From Neocallimastix lanati (nom. inval.) (taxonomy: Eukaryota; Neocallimastigomycota; Neocallimastigomycetes; Neocallimastigales; Neocallimastigaceae), in assembly GCA_016946835.1 (NCBI GenBank), contig JACVTC010000177.1, forward strand, positions 157,501 through 219,500: 62,000 nt of DNA. The letters are read 5' to 3'. Below the pieces are notes generated by a model, which saw nothing but the letters and a program-made list of their open reading frames with translations, was not told where the DNA came from and made no database searches. The first letter of the stretch is position 1. Each line of letters begins with the position of its first letter. Position numbers and translations under genes: made by a program. Positions 16,318-30,639 of this stretch are shown here, piece after piece.

Positions 16318-17628
16318 ATGTCTTCAATAGCGGATTATATTGCCAAAAATTATTTATCTACAGACAAAAAAAAAAAAAAAAAAAAAATTAAGAAGAAAAC
16401 AACTACAATTATTCACGATGATGAGGATTCATTATTTAAAATTAAGAAAGATGAATCTGATAATGAAGAAAAGGAACGTAAAAGAGTATTAAATGAAGCT
16501 TTAAAAAAAGAAAAGGAGAAGCAAGATGAAGTATTGAGTAAATTTAAAACAGCAAATGAAAGTTCTTGGGTAACGATTGATGAAGGAAATAGAACAGATA
16601 ATAGTAATGATGATGAAGATAGAGAAAGAAAAAGAAATACAAATCAAAGCCCATTAAATAAACGAAAACGTATATATTCAGATGATGAATCAGTAGATAG
16701 TAGAAGTTCAAGTCCTACTCAAAGACGAAAACGTATATACTCAGATGATGAATCCTCAGTAAGTAGAAGTAGAAGTAGAAGTAGAAGTAGAAGTAGAAGT
16801 AGAAGCTTAGGTCCTCATAAAAAAAGAAAGCGTGTGTATTCTGATGAAGAATCATCAATAAGTAGAAGTAGAAGTAGAAGTAGAAGTAGAAGTAAAAGTA
16901 GAAGTAGAAGTAGAAGTAATAGTAGTGGTAGTGGTAGTGGTAGTAGAAGAGATAAAATACCAACACGAAAGCATTTAAATTCAGATGATGAGAAAAACAA
17001 TAATAAAAAAAATAATAAAGTTGTAAGAATGTCAGATGGTTCATTGGCAGGCCTTCAAGCAGGTAAAGATTTAAAATTAGACGCTAAAAGAAAACAAAAA
17101 GCTCAACAGGAAATGTTAGCAAGAATGACATCTGAGGAAAGTGGAAAAAATGCAAAAACCATTTATCGTGATAAATATGGTAAAAAGGTAGATCTTGCTG
17201 TTGAAAAGGCAAGGTTAGCAGAAGAGGAAAGAAAAAAAGAAGCTGAAGCTGAAAAAGATATGGTATGGGGTAAAGGCTTAGTTCAACAAAAAGAAAGAGA
17301 AGAAATGGTAAGAAAATTGAGGCAAGAAAGAGATAGATCATTTGCAATATATAGAGATGATAAAGAATTAAATAAAGAACAAATGGAAAAAGATAGATGG
17401 GGTGATCCGATGGCAAAATTAATTAAGAAAAAGAATTCAAAAAATAAAACAGTACGACCCCGATATAATGGACCTCCTCCTCCCCCAAATAGATTTAATA
17501 TAGAACCAGGATATCGATGGGATGGTGTGGATCGTTCAAATGGATTTGAAGAAAAATATTTCCAAATGAAAAATCAAAAAGAATCAATTAGTGAAGTTGC
17601 ATATAAATGGTCAACTGAAGATATGTAA
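16318..17628 (+). CDS. BUD13: Bud13 pre-mRNA splicing factor (RES complex)
   Basis: Bud13/Cwc26 is a subunit of the RES (retention and splicing) complex that binds the activated spliceosome. Single exon, 436 aa, beginning MSSIADYIAKNYL, a typical Bud13 N-terminus. Next come a Lys run, an acidic/charged stretch, and two Arg-Ser repeat blocks (about residues 145-165 and 180-205), each preceded by a KRKRIYSDDES-like unit (three to four copies). The diagnostic C-terminal region is complete: DGSLAGLQAGKDLK, TIYRDKYGKKVDL, WGKGLVQ, RWGDPMAKL, RPRYNGPPPPPNRFNI and PGYRWDGVDRSNGFEEKYF. Absence of introns is unusual next to its intron-rich neighbours. Assignment is firm. Confidence 0.96.
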   Translation: MSSIADYIAKNYLSTDKKKKKKKIKKKTTTIIHDDEDSLFKIKKDESDNEEKERKRVLNEALKKEKEKQDEVLSKFKTANESSWVTIDEGNRTDNSNDDEDRERKRNTNQSPLNKRKRIYSDDESVDSRSSSPTQRRKRIYSDDESSVSRSRSRSRSRSRSRSLGPHKKRKRVYSDEESSISRSRSRSRSRSKSRSRSRSNSSGSGSGSRRDKIPTRKHLNSDDEKNNNKKNNKVVRMSDGSLAGLQAGKDLKLDAKRKQKAQQEMLARMTSEESGKNAKTIYRDKYGKKVDLAVEKARLAEEERKKEAEAEKDMVWGKGLVQQKEREEMVRKLRQERDRSFAIYRDDKELNKEQMEKDRWGDPMAKLIKKKNSKNKTVRPRYNGPPPPPNRFNIEPGYRWDGVDRSNGFEEKYFQMKNQKESISEVAYKWSTEDM

Positions 17629-18800
17629 TTAAAAAATAATTTAATTATTACTATTTATTAGATATGAATTATATTTAAATTTCATTTCATTTATCTATTT
17701 CGTTATTGTAATAGCATTTAAAACTAATTTAATATTAAAATATCAAATAAAACAAGCATAAAAATTTTCCAAACATAAAATATTTATAATTTGTGTAACA
17801 ATATTTTATTTTTTAATATTTTTGTATTAAATAAATATTATTATTAAATTTAAGTATTATTATTATAATAAATACTTTATTATTATTTTAAATAGTATCT
17901 TAATTATTATTATTTTAAATATCATCTTTATTATTATTAGTAGTAGTAGTAGCAATAATAGTAGTAGTATTAATATTATTAGTAGTAGTATTTGTATTAT
18001 TATTATTGGATTAAAGAACTTAATTATAATATATGAATAAATAAATATACTAAAAAGTTTAATACATAAAATAATATGTATAAATTGAAAAATTATATTA
18101 TTAAAAAATTGTTTATAAAGAAAAATTTGTAGCATTATAAGAAATAAAAAAAAAAAAAAATTGTTATTATTATTAATTTTTTATCATATTAAAGAAAATT
18201 CATAATAATATTTACTTTTAAAAATATTATATTATGATTAAAATTAGGTTTTATCATTATTATAATTATTAGGGTTTTATTTTTCATTTTTTTTCATTGT
18301 ATATGAATATAAAATCTAGTATAAAATATTGTTATTTTTTTATTATTAAAAAAAATGTATCTTTCAAAATACTTTTTCAATAAAATAAGATAAAAAAAAA
18401 AATCAATAAAACTACTATAAATGAAAATTTTCAATATTTTTAATACTTTTAATAATACAAAAACATAACAATTATCATTATTTACTAAATTATTATTAAA
18501 TATTAATAAAAAAAATAAAATATGTTTATAATAAGTAAAAATTATTAAAATCATTATATTATATAAAGTATATATCAAATCTTAAATTTTTTAAATTTGA
18601 TATAAATTTTTTGATTATTTATTTTTTATTCAATTATATTTATACTATATTGTTGTTTAGTAATAATCTTAAATTTTATATTATTTAATAAAATTATGTC
18701 AAACATTAACATATAAAACTTTTTTTCATAGTAATAATTTTAAATAAATAATTAATAAAAAGAAAAAAAATTTCCTTTAAAAAATAGGAAATTTAAACAT

Positions 18801-18831
<31 letters not shown>

Positions 18832-18961
18832 TATGATATATATTTATTTTTTTTTATTTTATTATTATTTTTTTTTTTAATTTCTTTCTTTTTTATAAAA
18901 TAAAATAATAATTTATGGTTTATATCTTTTTATTTAATATTATATGAAATTAAAATAATAA
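17629..18961. other. intergenic, no gene seen
   Basis: AT-rich sequence between two plus-strand genes with scattered (TAG/TAT)n-like triplets around 17935-18005, a (TA)n run at about 18801-18825 and T-rich stretches just before the next ATG. No open reading frame with coding character. Confidence 0.75.
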
Positions 18962-21900
18962 ATGGACCATTATAATTTATATGAATCTTTAGATTCAAAT
19001 AATAATAATATACAAGGTTATAATACCAACCAATATTACAATAGTAACGCTCAAAATTTTGCACAAAATAATAATCAAAATTTAAATGATATTCAACGAA
19101 CTAATAATATTAATCAAGGAAACAATACCATTAACAATAATATAAGTAGTAATCAGGAAAATAATAATAATAATAATCAAAACCTCAATGATAATCAAAA
19201 TATTCAAAAAAATGTAACTGTCAATAGTAATAGCAATAATCTATATGGTAGTCAAGTTCCATTTGAACAAATTAATTTATATGAGCAATATGATCCAAGT
19301 CAACCCATTCCAGGTCCTATTAATAATAATGGAAATAACTATTATCCTTCATACAACAATAACGGAAATAATCAAAACTTAAACAATACATATATGAATA
19401 ATACAAATATTAATACAAATAATACAAATATTAATGCAAATACAAATATTAATACAAATAATATAAATATTAATACGAATAATTCCGTTAATTTGAATAA
19501 TAATTTAAATAGCATTTCTAGAGCAAATAGTGCAAGTCCTACTAAAAGAAGAGTTAGTAGATTAAGTCTTTATACTAAACCCACAACAGCTAATGATATT
19601 GATCGTCGAAGAAGCATATATAGTTGTATAACTAGTCGAAAACCAAGCTTGAATTCAAATATGGGTTCTACTAGTAGGCGTAACAGTATAAGTGGAATGA
19701 GCAGTTATGGTATGAATAATAATATATATAATAATATGAATAGCATTCCAGAGAATAGTATACCACAATATACAAAAAATGATATTCAAGATTATATTGA
19801 ACTTTTAAATGATATTACTAATAAATCACCAAATTCAATACAGCAATTAGAATTGAAAAAAATTATTAAAAGCGCATGTTTATATATTGAACAAGATTCT
19901 TTATATGATAACAATAATTATGACGCTTATTTTAAAGAACTACAAAGAAAAGCAAATAAATATTTAAATAGTAAAATAAAGTGTGACTTATGTAAAAATA
20001 CTGTTATTTTTATGGATTATGAAGTTCATAGAAGGGAATGTCCAAAATGTATGAAAAAATGTCAATATTGTAATAATTTAGTTCATATTGATGATATGAA
20101 AGATCATTTAAATAATTGTGGTTTTAGATTATCAACTTGTCCAGATTGTATAAAAAAGTTTTTAAATTCTGAAATGCAAAAGCATAGACAATGCTGCGAA
20201 AATAGAAAAGTGAAATGTCCTCATTGTTCTGAAATATTTGTCTTTAAAAATGTTGATGAACATCAAAGAAAATGTAAAAAAAAACCATTTGCATGTCCAC
20301 ATTGTAATAATATTTTTGCTAAAAGTGATTTGAAAGAACATATTGATATATGCCCCAAAAGAACTGTACTTTGTAGTAATTGTAAAAAGCCATATCCTTG
20401 GAATGAAATCAGTGAACATCAAAAGAAATGTGAATTTTTAAAAGTTCAATGTCCGTATTGTAATGATAGTCAAATAGCAAAATATTTACTTAAACACGAA
20501 GAATGGTGTCCTAAACGACCTGTTACATGTCCGGATTGTAATAAAACATTTAATTTTTGTGAAATGGGAAAGCACCAAAAATGTTGTGATGAAGTCAAAA
20601 TTGAATGTAAATATTGCAATATGATGATATTAAAAAAAAATGAAGAAGCTCATATGAATGAATGTCCTAAAAAATTAACAGAATGTAAATATTGCTATGG
20701 TAAATTTTTACAAAGCCATATGAAAAAACATGAAAAAGAATGCCAAGGAAAAAAGATTAAATGTCAATATTGTAATAAACCATATACTATGAAATATATG
20801 GAAAATCATAAGAAATGGTGTGCGGATAGACCTATAGAATGTAAATTTTGCAGAAAAATTAAGCCAAGATCTCATATTGAAAGACATGAAAGAAAATGTA
20901 AACAACAGCAGAAAAGATGTCCATATTGTGATAAAATATTTTCACTTGAAGCACTGGAAAATCATGTAAATTTATGTGACTTGCGCCCTGTTAAATGCCA
21001 GTATTGTCATTTAATGTTTAAAAGTAACTTTATTGATCAACATTATGATGTATGTGAATTAAAGAAAGTCAAATGTCCATATTGTAAAAGTGAACAATAT
21101 CAAAAAAATATTGAAAAACATAAAAAAGATTGTCCACAGAAACCATTTGAATGTCCTAATTGTCATGAATTAATGAAAGCTGAAGACTACAAAGTCCATG
21201 AGAGTAAATGTAGAGAAAGAAAAGTAGAATGTGAATATTGTTCTGAGTTAATAACATTAAGATTATTAGATGATCATAAAGAGACTTGTGCTTTAAAACC
21301 AAAACCATGCACTTATTGTAATAATATGATTCCATTAAATGAGATGCAAAATCATTTAAGAACATGTCAGTATCGTAATATTAAATGTGATAGTTGCAAT
21401 AAATCTATACAAGCAAACCAATTAGAAAATCATAATAAAGTATGTGAATCAAAAAATGTTTCGTGCCCATATTGTCATAACTTAATTCAGAACAATCTTT
21501 TGGAAAATCACAAACAAAATGAATGTAATAAAAGACCAACGCCATGTCAATATTGTAATAAAATCTTTAAATTTGATAAATTAAATAGTCATATGGCCGA
21601 ATGTTCATTAAAAATATGGAATAGCTATGATAAACAAAAGCATTCAACTCAAAGAAATTCTAATAACGGTGATGAAAATAATATTAATAGTAATGCTGAA
21701 AGAAATATTGATATAGATAATGAAGGAAATACTAATAATAATAAGAATCCACAAGCATTTCTTAATAAAGAAGGATTATATAGTAATGGAAATGATGGCT
21801 ATTCAAATTTAAATAATTGTCCTCCAAATATGAATAAAGACTTTCCAAATATGAATACATTCGCTCCAAATATGAATAATGGTTTTTCTAATATGAATAG

Positions 21901-24900
21901 TTATCCTCCAAATATGAATAAAGGTTTTCCAAACATGAATAATTATCCTCCAAATATGAATAAAGGTTTTCCAAATATGAATAATTACTTTCCATATATG
22001 AATAAAGGATTTCCAAATATGAATAATTATCCTCCAAATATGAATAAAGGATTTCCAAATATGAATAATTATCCTCCAAATATGAATAAAGGATTTCCAA
22101 ATATGAATAATTATCCTCCAAATATGAATAAAGGTTTTTCAAATATGAATAATTATCCTCCAAATATGAATAAAGGTTTTTCAAGTATGAATAATTATCC
22201 TCCAAATGAAAATAATGAATTTCAAAATACGCCTAATTTCAAAGATAATGGAAATATGTATCCCCCTTTCAATAATACACAAAATATGAATAATGAAGAG
22301 ACACCTTATTTCAATGATAGAAATATTAATGATAAAAATATTAATAATAGAAATATTAATAATGGAAATATTAATGATGGAAATATTAATGATGGAAATA
22401 TTAATGATGGAAATATTAATGATGGAAATATTAATGATGGATATATTAATGATGGATATATTAAAGGTGGAAATATTAAAAGTGGAAATACTAAAGGTGG
22501 AAATATTGATGATAGAAATAGAAATATTAATGATAGAAATATTAATGATGGAAATATTTATGATAGAAATATTAATGATGGAAATATTAATAATAGAAAT
22601 ATTTATAGTGGAAATATAAATAATAGAAATATTAATAATGATGATTCAGTAAAAAATAAAAACAATAGTTGCGCATCACAAAATTTAAATTTTTCAGAAC
22701 AAAATATTAATAGCAATAGCAATAATGAATTATTCAATAAAGATAATAATATTAACAATGATGGAGAAATGGGTATAGACAATGAAAATATAAGAGAATT
22801 ATTTAGTTCAAATTTAAATAAATTTATATCTGATATAGTAGAAAAATCATTTGCAAAGTTCATGCCTTCCAAAAAATTAGATAATGATGAAATCAATGAA
22901 AATAATGAATCACAGGAATCTGATGATACAAAATCTAGTTCAGAAATCGATTCAATATCAAATTTATCAAGTGATTCTTTATCAGATGATGATGATATTA
23001 ATGATGTCAAAAATATTAAGAAATTAAATAAAAAATGTAAAAAATCAAGAAATAATAAAGTAGATTTAATGTCCATATCAAAGAAAAAAGTAAAGAAGAT
23101 TCAGAGATCGAGTAGTTCTTCAGATTTAAATAGAGAATATGAGTGTGATAGTTCAAGTAATAATGGAAATAGTAGTAGTAAAGGTATTAATATTTACAGT
23201 AACAGTGAAAATAGTGAATACTCAGATTCTAACAGTGATAGTAGTGAAGAAGAAAGACGTGGAAGATCACGAATAAAATATCCTAAAGATAATAGAAAAA
23301 TATGTTTTTCTAAAGATAAAAAAAATAAAAAAAAATCACACTCAAAAAATAAAATATATTTTAATGATAGTTCATCTTCATCAGATAATTCCATTATAAC
23401 TGAAAAATCAATTACTAAAAGTAAAACAATTACTAAGAAAGATTTAAATGATAATTCATTTAAAGAAAAACATATATCCAAGAAAATTTCAAGATCAAGA
23501 GAAAAATCAAAATCAAGTGATAATAGGAATTTATCAGAAAAACGATCATCATCATTGAAAAAGAATAAGCAAATAATTGAAGAATCAAACAAAAAAAAAA
23601 AAACTGTAAAAAAAAATTATAAAAAAGGAAAATCACAAGAAAGAGATCTTGAAGTATCTATTACAAAAAAAACACGATCAAACTCAAGATCAAAATCAAA
23701 TATGAAACCAAAAAATGATTTTGAATTAATTAACGAAAAAAGAAATTTTAGAGAAACTTCAAAATCTCGATCTAAATCTCGATCAAATAAAAAAATTATA
23801 AATGATAAAATATATTCAAGAGAAATATCAAGGTCAAGGTCTAGGTCAAGATCAAAAACAAATGGTTTAAGAGAAAATATTAAAGAAAAAAAAGTTATCA
23901 AAAATATTTCAAAATCTAGATCACAATCTAGATCAAGATCTAAATCTATATCAAAACCAAGTATAATAAAGGAAAATGTATTTTCAAAAGAAACCTCTCG
24001 ATCAATATCAAAACCAAGGAATTCTAAAAATGAACATGGAGAAAATGGTTTTTTTAGGGAGGTTACAAGATCAAGGTCAAGGTCAAGGTCAAGAATAAAA
24101 ATAAAAGGAAAACTGAAAAACAATAATTCGAATAAAGATGGTATAATAGATAAACGTTTATCTTATGACCAATACCTTAATAAAAGATTAATTGAAATTG
24201 ATGACAAATCAAGAAATGATAAAAAAGATATCTATAAAAAATTATTTAACCAAGAAAAAGAAATTGAAACTTTAAAAAGTTCTATTAATAATATTGCTAA
24301 AAAAAATAATAGAAATGAATCACCAGATAAGAGTTATCTTTTCACAATATCAAACAATAATGTTATAAATTTAGGTAAAAATAATAAAATGAAAAATAAT
24401 AATTCTAATGATAGCTCAGATAAAAATAAATATAATTTTAATGAAAAGGTTATTTACGATGATCAATATGACTCATTAACAAGTTATGATGATGAATATC
24501 CAAAAATTGACATCATCAATAATAAAAAAAGAAAAAATAGACCTAATATTAATAATCATAATAACAAAGAAAATGGTAATAATAATTATAGTAATAATGT
24601 TCCTAATAATAATAATAGTCACATAAATAACAATGACAATAAAAATAATAATAAAAATAGCAATGAAAATATTAAAAATTCAAATTTTTATTGTAACAGT
24701 AATTCAAACAATAAAATAAATAATTCTAGTAATTATTATGAAAGAAAATATAAAACAAATAGTCCAAATGGTAATAATAAGGTTTTTTCAATAAATAATG
24801 AGAATAATATGAATATAAATAATTCCAAGCCATTAAAGCACAGATCCCCAAAAGATAAAGAAAATAAAAATGGCAAAAAAGAAGAAATTATTAAAGATAT

Positions 24901-27900
24901 TATTAATAAGTGCCTTTTAGAATTATTATTATCTAAGAATACTGACAAAAAAAGAAACGCAAAGATGATAAAATTAATTAATAATGATAAAAATAATATA
25001 TCCTTTAAAATACCACCTGATTTTGATATAGATTTGGATTCTTTAAAAAAGCTAAGTAATAAGCTTAACAGCAAAAATAATAATGATAAAAATAAAAATA
25101 ATAAGAACCAAGAACCCAATGGAAATACTAGTAATCCATCATCTAGTAAAAAAAACAAGCAAAATCCTAATTATGATAGTAATAATAATCTAGAAAATGA
25201 AGATAAAGGTCATAATAGCAAGAATGATAAAATGAAAAGTAACAAAAATAAAGAGAAATCATATTCATCAGATTCATCTTCAGAAGATAGTGATGGCTAT
25301 GAATATTACTTAATTAATAAAAGTAATAATAATATTTCTTTTAAAATTCCTAATACAAAATTTGATGAATTAAATGAGAAAAGAAAAAAAAACAGTAATG
25401 ATTCTAAACCAGATAATAAAGGAAAAAATTCATTGTCAGAAAATGATTTAGATAATAATAATAATAATAATAACAAAAGAAAACCAAAAAAACATGGAAA
25501 GCGATTTCATAAGATAATAGGTTATATAACAGATGATGGTAACTCCGGCGATTCTTCCTCAAGTTCTTCAAGTTCTTCCAATGAAAATAAAAAAAAAAAT
25601 AAAAGAAAAAAAAGTAAAAAAAAAGATAAAGGGAAAGGGAAGGGAGGAAAAGGAGATGGAAAAGGAGGTGGAAATGGAAAAGGAGGTGGAAATGGAAATG
25701 GAGATGGAAAAGGAAATGGAAATGGAAAAGGAAAAGGAGGTGGAAATGGAAATGGAAATGGAAAAAAACAAAAGAAAAATGATAGCGATTCATCGTCATC
25801 GAGTAATTCAAGTAGTAATGATTCCGATGATGGGAAAAGCTATAATACCTTTACATTCTCAATACCAAATTATGTAAATAACAGTACTTATCAAAAACAA
25901 GATAAAAAAACAAATAAACCACCCAAAGAAAAAAAAAAAAAAAAAAAAAACTCCAACAAATGAATCACCTATAGAAAATGATAACAATCAAAATAATGAT
26001 GATAAGAATTCAAAAAAATGCATATCCCCTCCTGATGGTAAAGAATCATCAGGGGGGGGTTCCCAAAGTGGAACAGGAAATTCAAGCAACAATGAAAAAC
26101 CAAATTCTTCGACAGCTGCTAAATCTAATGGTGATGGTAGTAATGGAGGAATTGGTAGTGGTGGTGGTGGTAGTGGTAGCGGTAATGGTGGTGGTAGTGG
26201 TGGAGGAGGTGGAGGAGGTGGAGGTGGAGGTGGTGGTGGTGCTGGTGGTGGTGCTGGTGGTGCTGGTGGTAGTAATTCTGCCTCAGTTCCACAACAACAA
26301 CAACCTCCTGAACAAAAGTCCTCCGCGCCTGCACAAGGTGATAGTGGTGGTGATGGTGGTAACAATGGTAATTCTGATACTTTACCACAACAACCACAGT
26401 CCTCAGCACCAGCACAAGCTCCTACTTCTCCTCCAGAACAAGCACCAAAACAAACAACACCACCACCTCCTCCCCCACCTCCTCCACCTCCTCCACCTCC
26501 TCCTTCTCAGCCACAACAAAGTGTAGAAACGTCTGAAGAGCATGCGCCTGAACCTGAACCTATAGATGAACCTCCACCTCTACCTCCACGTGATCCTGAA
26601 CCTAAACTTGTACCTCCACCTCTACCTCCACGTGATCCTAAACCTAAACTTATACCTCCGCCTCCACCTCCACCTAAACCTAAACCTATACCTAAGCCTA
26701 AATCTATACCTAAATCTAAACCTGAGCCTAAACCTAAACCTAAATCTGAACCTAAACCTAGACCTAAACCTGAACCTAAATTTAAACCAAAACCTGAACC
26801 TAAATTTAAACCAAAACCTGAACCTAAATTTAAACCTAAACCTGAACCTAAACTTGAATCAAAACATAAAATTAAATCCGAGCCTAAAATTAAACCAGAG
26901 CCAATATTTAAACCAAAGCCAGAACCTAAAAACCTCTCAAATAATAATAATAATAGAAACAATAATCCTAAACCAGTGTTAAAGATAGTATATAGTAAAA
27001 AATTACAAAATAAAAATTATAATGATAATGACAATGAAAAATTATTAATACCAAAAATTGAACCTAAATCTGAATCAGATATAATTACTGAAGAGCCATT
27101 AACATCCTATATTGATAAAAAAGCATTAGAAAATAAAATGAATAATTTAAAAGATAAAATAGAAGGAATGATTGATAAATTAAAAAGTTCTTCATTGTCA
27201 TCCATCGTATCAGATCCAGTATATATTAAAAAAGAACCTGACCAACAAAATAAAAATTCAAATAAAAAACAACATGTAATAAAAACTATTAAGAAAAAAC
27301 CAGAAGAACATAAATTACCAATGTATAAAAATATTATAATTAAGAAAAGAAAACCTAAATCAAAAATCTCAAAGAAAAATTTTTCGCCACAAAAGGAACA
27401 AATTGAAAAAACTGAAAATATTTCTTCTAAGAATAATCCTCCACAACACAAAGAAGTAACTGAAGCAAAACCAAAGAAGATAATTATCAAACTTAAACAT
27501 GATCATATTAATTCTAAACCTGAGAATAAAAAATATGCACATAAAAAAGAAATGCCAAAGTCCGAAGAAATCAAACCTAAACCAGAATTAAACCAAAGAG
27601 TACCACTAAAGATAACCATAAAACATAATACAAAAGAAAGTAATATTGATCCTAAAGAAGATTCTCATAGAATTAAGATAGAAAATAATGATCTACTACC
27701 AATAAAAGAAATTTATGAATCAAACCCTCAGAAAAAGGTTATTATAATTAAAGAAAAACCAAAAATCGAAAAGCAAAAAGCTATTAAAATAGAGAAATCT
27801 TCAAATAATAATATTCAAAAACCAATAGTTAAATATGAAACACATTCATCAAATGAATTATATACACCAAAAACTTTTATTAAAAAGGAGCCTCAAGATC

Positions 27901-28534
27901 ATTCGTTAATTAAAGAAGAAAAAGCGCATACACCATATTCAAAATTAAAATTAAATAAAGAAAATCTTAATCCCAACAATAAAGAAAAAATTAATAATAG
28001 TATTATTAAAAGAATATGTGATAAAGATAAAAATGATCTTAAGTTAGCTAAAAACGAAAACGATGAAAGAAAACTTTTTAAAAATAAAGAGTGTAATATT
28101 AAAAGAAATATTAAAAATTTAATAAATATTCCCACAACAAAAAATGAAATGACATTACAAAATAATAAAATTACTAATGTCCACAACTTTAATGAATTAT
28201 CTCCAAAAAAAATGATATATAATATTAATATTAATATTAGAAAAAAGAAGAAAGATCAAATTCATAAAGTATATAAATAATATATTTTAAATTATATATT
28301 AAATTTTTATAAAATTATTTATATTCTTATTATATATTAATATTATATTTATTATATTATTTTTTTTTTTTTAATTTTATATATATAAATATAAAGGTAA
28401 TTCAAATTAAAAACAATGAAGAATTACAACAGAATTTGATTCCTTCTAATTCTAATAATGAATTTATCTCAAAGAAAGATATAGTTTCATCATATCTTAA
28501 TTCTATACCAATATACAGTAGTAAAAGGTACTAA
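18962..28534 (+). CDS. giant protein with about 21 TRAF-like C2HC zinc fingers; frame broken in a poly-A run
   Basis: Not recognised as a named protein. The first frame runs 18962-25963 (2333 aa). Residues about 1-330 are Asn-rich. Residues about 341-882 hold some 21 fingers of the form C-x2-C-x11-H-x3-C with about 7-residue linkers (for example [20 protein letters not shown]), like TRAF-type fingers. Then come 11 copies of a 14-residue [14 protein letters not shown] unit, NINDG repeats, Ser/Arg and Ser/Asp-rich segments, and GNGKGG repeats. Inside 22 A at 25929-25950 this frame runs into a TGA. The +1 frame continues without stops to 28280 (poly-Gly, poly-Pro, [13 protein letters not shown] repeats, then Lys-rich), so one protein of about 3105 aa is likely. 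A GTATAT donor at 28269 and an AAAG acceptor at 28396 could add an exon ending at 28534. Probably a scaffold or nucleic-acid/protein-binding factor; function unknown. Confidence 0.75.
19981..21606 (+). other. array of about 21 tandem C2HC (TRAF-type-like) zinc fingers
   Basis: Protein segment within the giant gene. Most fingers follow C-x2-C-x11-H-x3-C (one has x4) and are joined by linkers such as DLRPVK or PKRPVT; spacing is close to 27 residues throughout. The second-position residues are mostly P/K/Q/D with Tyr or His before the second Cys (CPYC, CKYC, CQYC, CPHC). Copies are diverged at the DNA level, so the array is old and kept by selection rather than newly amplified. Confidence 0.9.
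21820..22240 (+). repeat. 42-bp coding repeat, about 11 units
   Basis: Encodes [14 protein letters not shown]-type units; the outer units have diverged ([14 protein letters not shown] first, [14 protein letters not shown] last) while central ones are nearly identical, as expected for a recently expanding minisatellite in a coding frame. It is followed at about 22315-22640 by a 15-bp coding repeat ([10 protein letters not shown] and variants). Confidence 0.9.
25929..25950 (+). other. 22-A homopolymer at the reading-frame break
   Basis: Codons upstream are in the frame starting at 18962; the long downstream frame (first clear codons ACT CCA ACA AAT GAA at 25950) is shifted by +1. A run of 21 instead of 22 A would join the two frames. 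Either an assembly error, an allele, or a slippage site. Confidence 0.8.
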
Positions 28535-29429
<895 letters not shown>

Positions 29430-30490
29430 TTTTTTTCCGAAATTGGTTACGAATCAATTCACATAGAGTATTATACGAGTCAACAATTTTAACAAATTAA
29501 TTGGAATCACTTATAGATTTATAACCCTTAATTTGTTTATATTTTATATGCTTTATCTTTTGAAGACAATAAATTTTGCGTGACATTCTAAACATCATCT
29601 GATTTCTTTTGACAATATAATCGATAAATCCACAGCAATGGAATTAGTAGTGTTAATGAACTTTTCATTTATACAATCTACTGATAAATGTTCTTCATTT
29701 CCTAATTCTTGACTAAAAATCTCAAATTTATTGTGATAACAATTTTTTTTGGTAACACAAATGATTTACCTGTAGTAATTTTCTTACAATAAACTACTGG
29801 CGGTTTATATTCAGATACAGAAAGAAAATCAGCAAACTATGCACTTGATATTTTATCCAACATACTTAAATTAACTAACGCTTGATCAATATCTGATGAA
29901 TATCTATCTCTAGTCCATGAAATAGGTGAACTATTAATAGAAAGAATAAACTAGTTACCAAGGTCACTGTTGATTAATTTATCTTGAAAATCAGTAGTGC
30001 TTATGTTAAAGTCTTAAAGAAGAATAGATGGATAATTAGTGTGACTCTGAAGCCATATAAAAACCTCAAAGAATGTATATTGGACTTGAAATGTGTATTT
30101 CTTATTGGGAATATAAACATTACCTTTACATAGAGTGATTCCATAAACTATATGTTCTTACAGAAACAAAATGAGTACAGGAATTATCTTCAAGTACTAC
30201 TTGACATGAGACATAATGTCCAAGATATAAACCTCTGCAACCTGGCGTATATGGATCCATTCTTTTCTGGTAATATTTGTAGTTGGGATTTGTTACTTTA
30301 CATGGATTTCTAGCATCATTGGTATCATTACCTATTCCCTGAAAGCATAGGAATAATGGTTTAAAAATCCTATTGAAGTACTCAATACTATCTCTTCTCA
30401 CAAAATTTCTGCCATTGGTATTCCAACCAAGACAAAAAAAGAACTTTCCTGTATTAGAATGTGAAATATGACTTTGGGAATTAATTTTTT
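29430..30490 (-). pseudogene. decayed LINE endonuclease domain
   Basis: Read on the minus strand, this shows an AP-endonuclease-like domain of a non-LTR retrotransposon broken by stops and shifts. In order: FFCLGWNTNGRN (the WNxNG start of such domains), DSIEYFNRIFKP, FLCFQGIGN, YYQKRMDPYTPGCRGLYLGH, VSCQVVLEDNS, GNVYIPNKK, a DFN motif preceded by a stop, and SSDIDQALVN (counterpart of the C-terminal S/D-x-DH motif). The usual catalytic Glu of the LQE/FQE motif reads Gly (FQG) here. About 91 codons remain open at 30401..30126; downstream several in-frame stops occur. It is a fossil with no expected function. Confidence 0.8.
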
Positions 30491-30555
30491 TCTTATAGCC
30501 GTAATTATTGTGAACTTTAATCTTTTTTTATTCATTAATTACATGAATAATCTTT

Positions 30556-30559
<4 letters not shown>

Positions 30560-30632
<73 letters not shown>
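30560..30632 (+). repeat. 73-nt poly-A tract between two LINE fragments
   Basis: An uninterrupted run of A separating the endonuclease fragment (left) from the reverse-transcriptase fragment (right). Both fragments are on the minus strand, so this is not in the orientation of their own poly-A tail. Confidence 0.9.
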
Positions 30633-30635
<3 letters not shown>

Positions 30636-30639
30636 TTAA

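Noticed and set aside
25978-26982. Plus-strand frames rich in Val or in Asn-Leu repeats at 25978-26526 and 26566-26982
   Set aside because: They are out-of-frame readings of the Gly/Pro/Lys-rich part of the giant zinc-finger gene.
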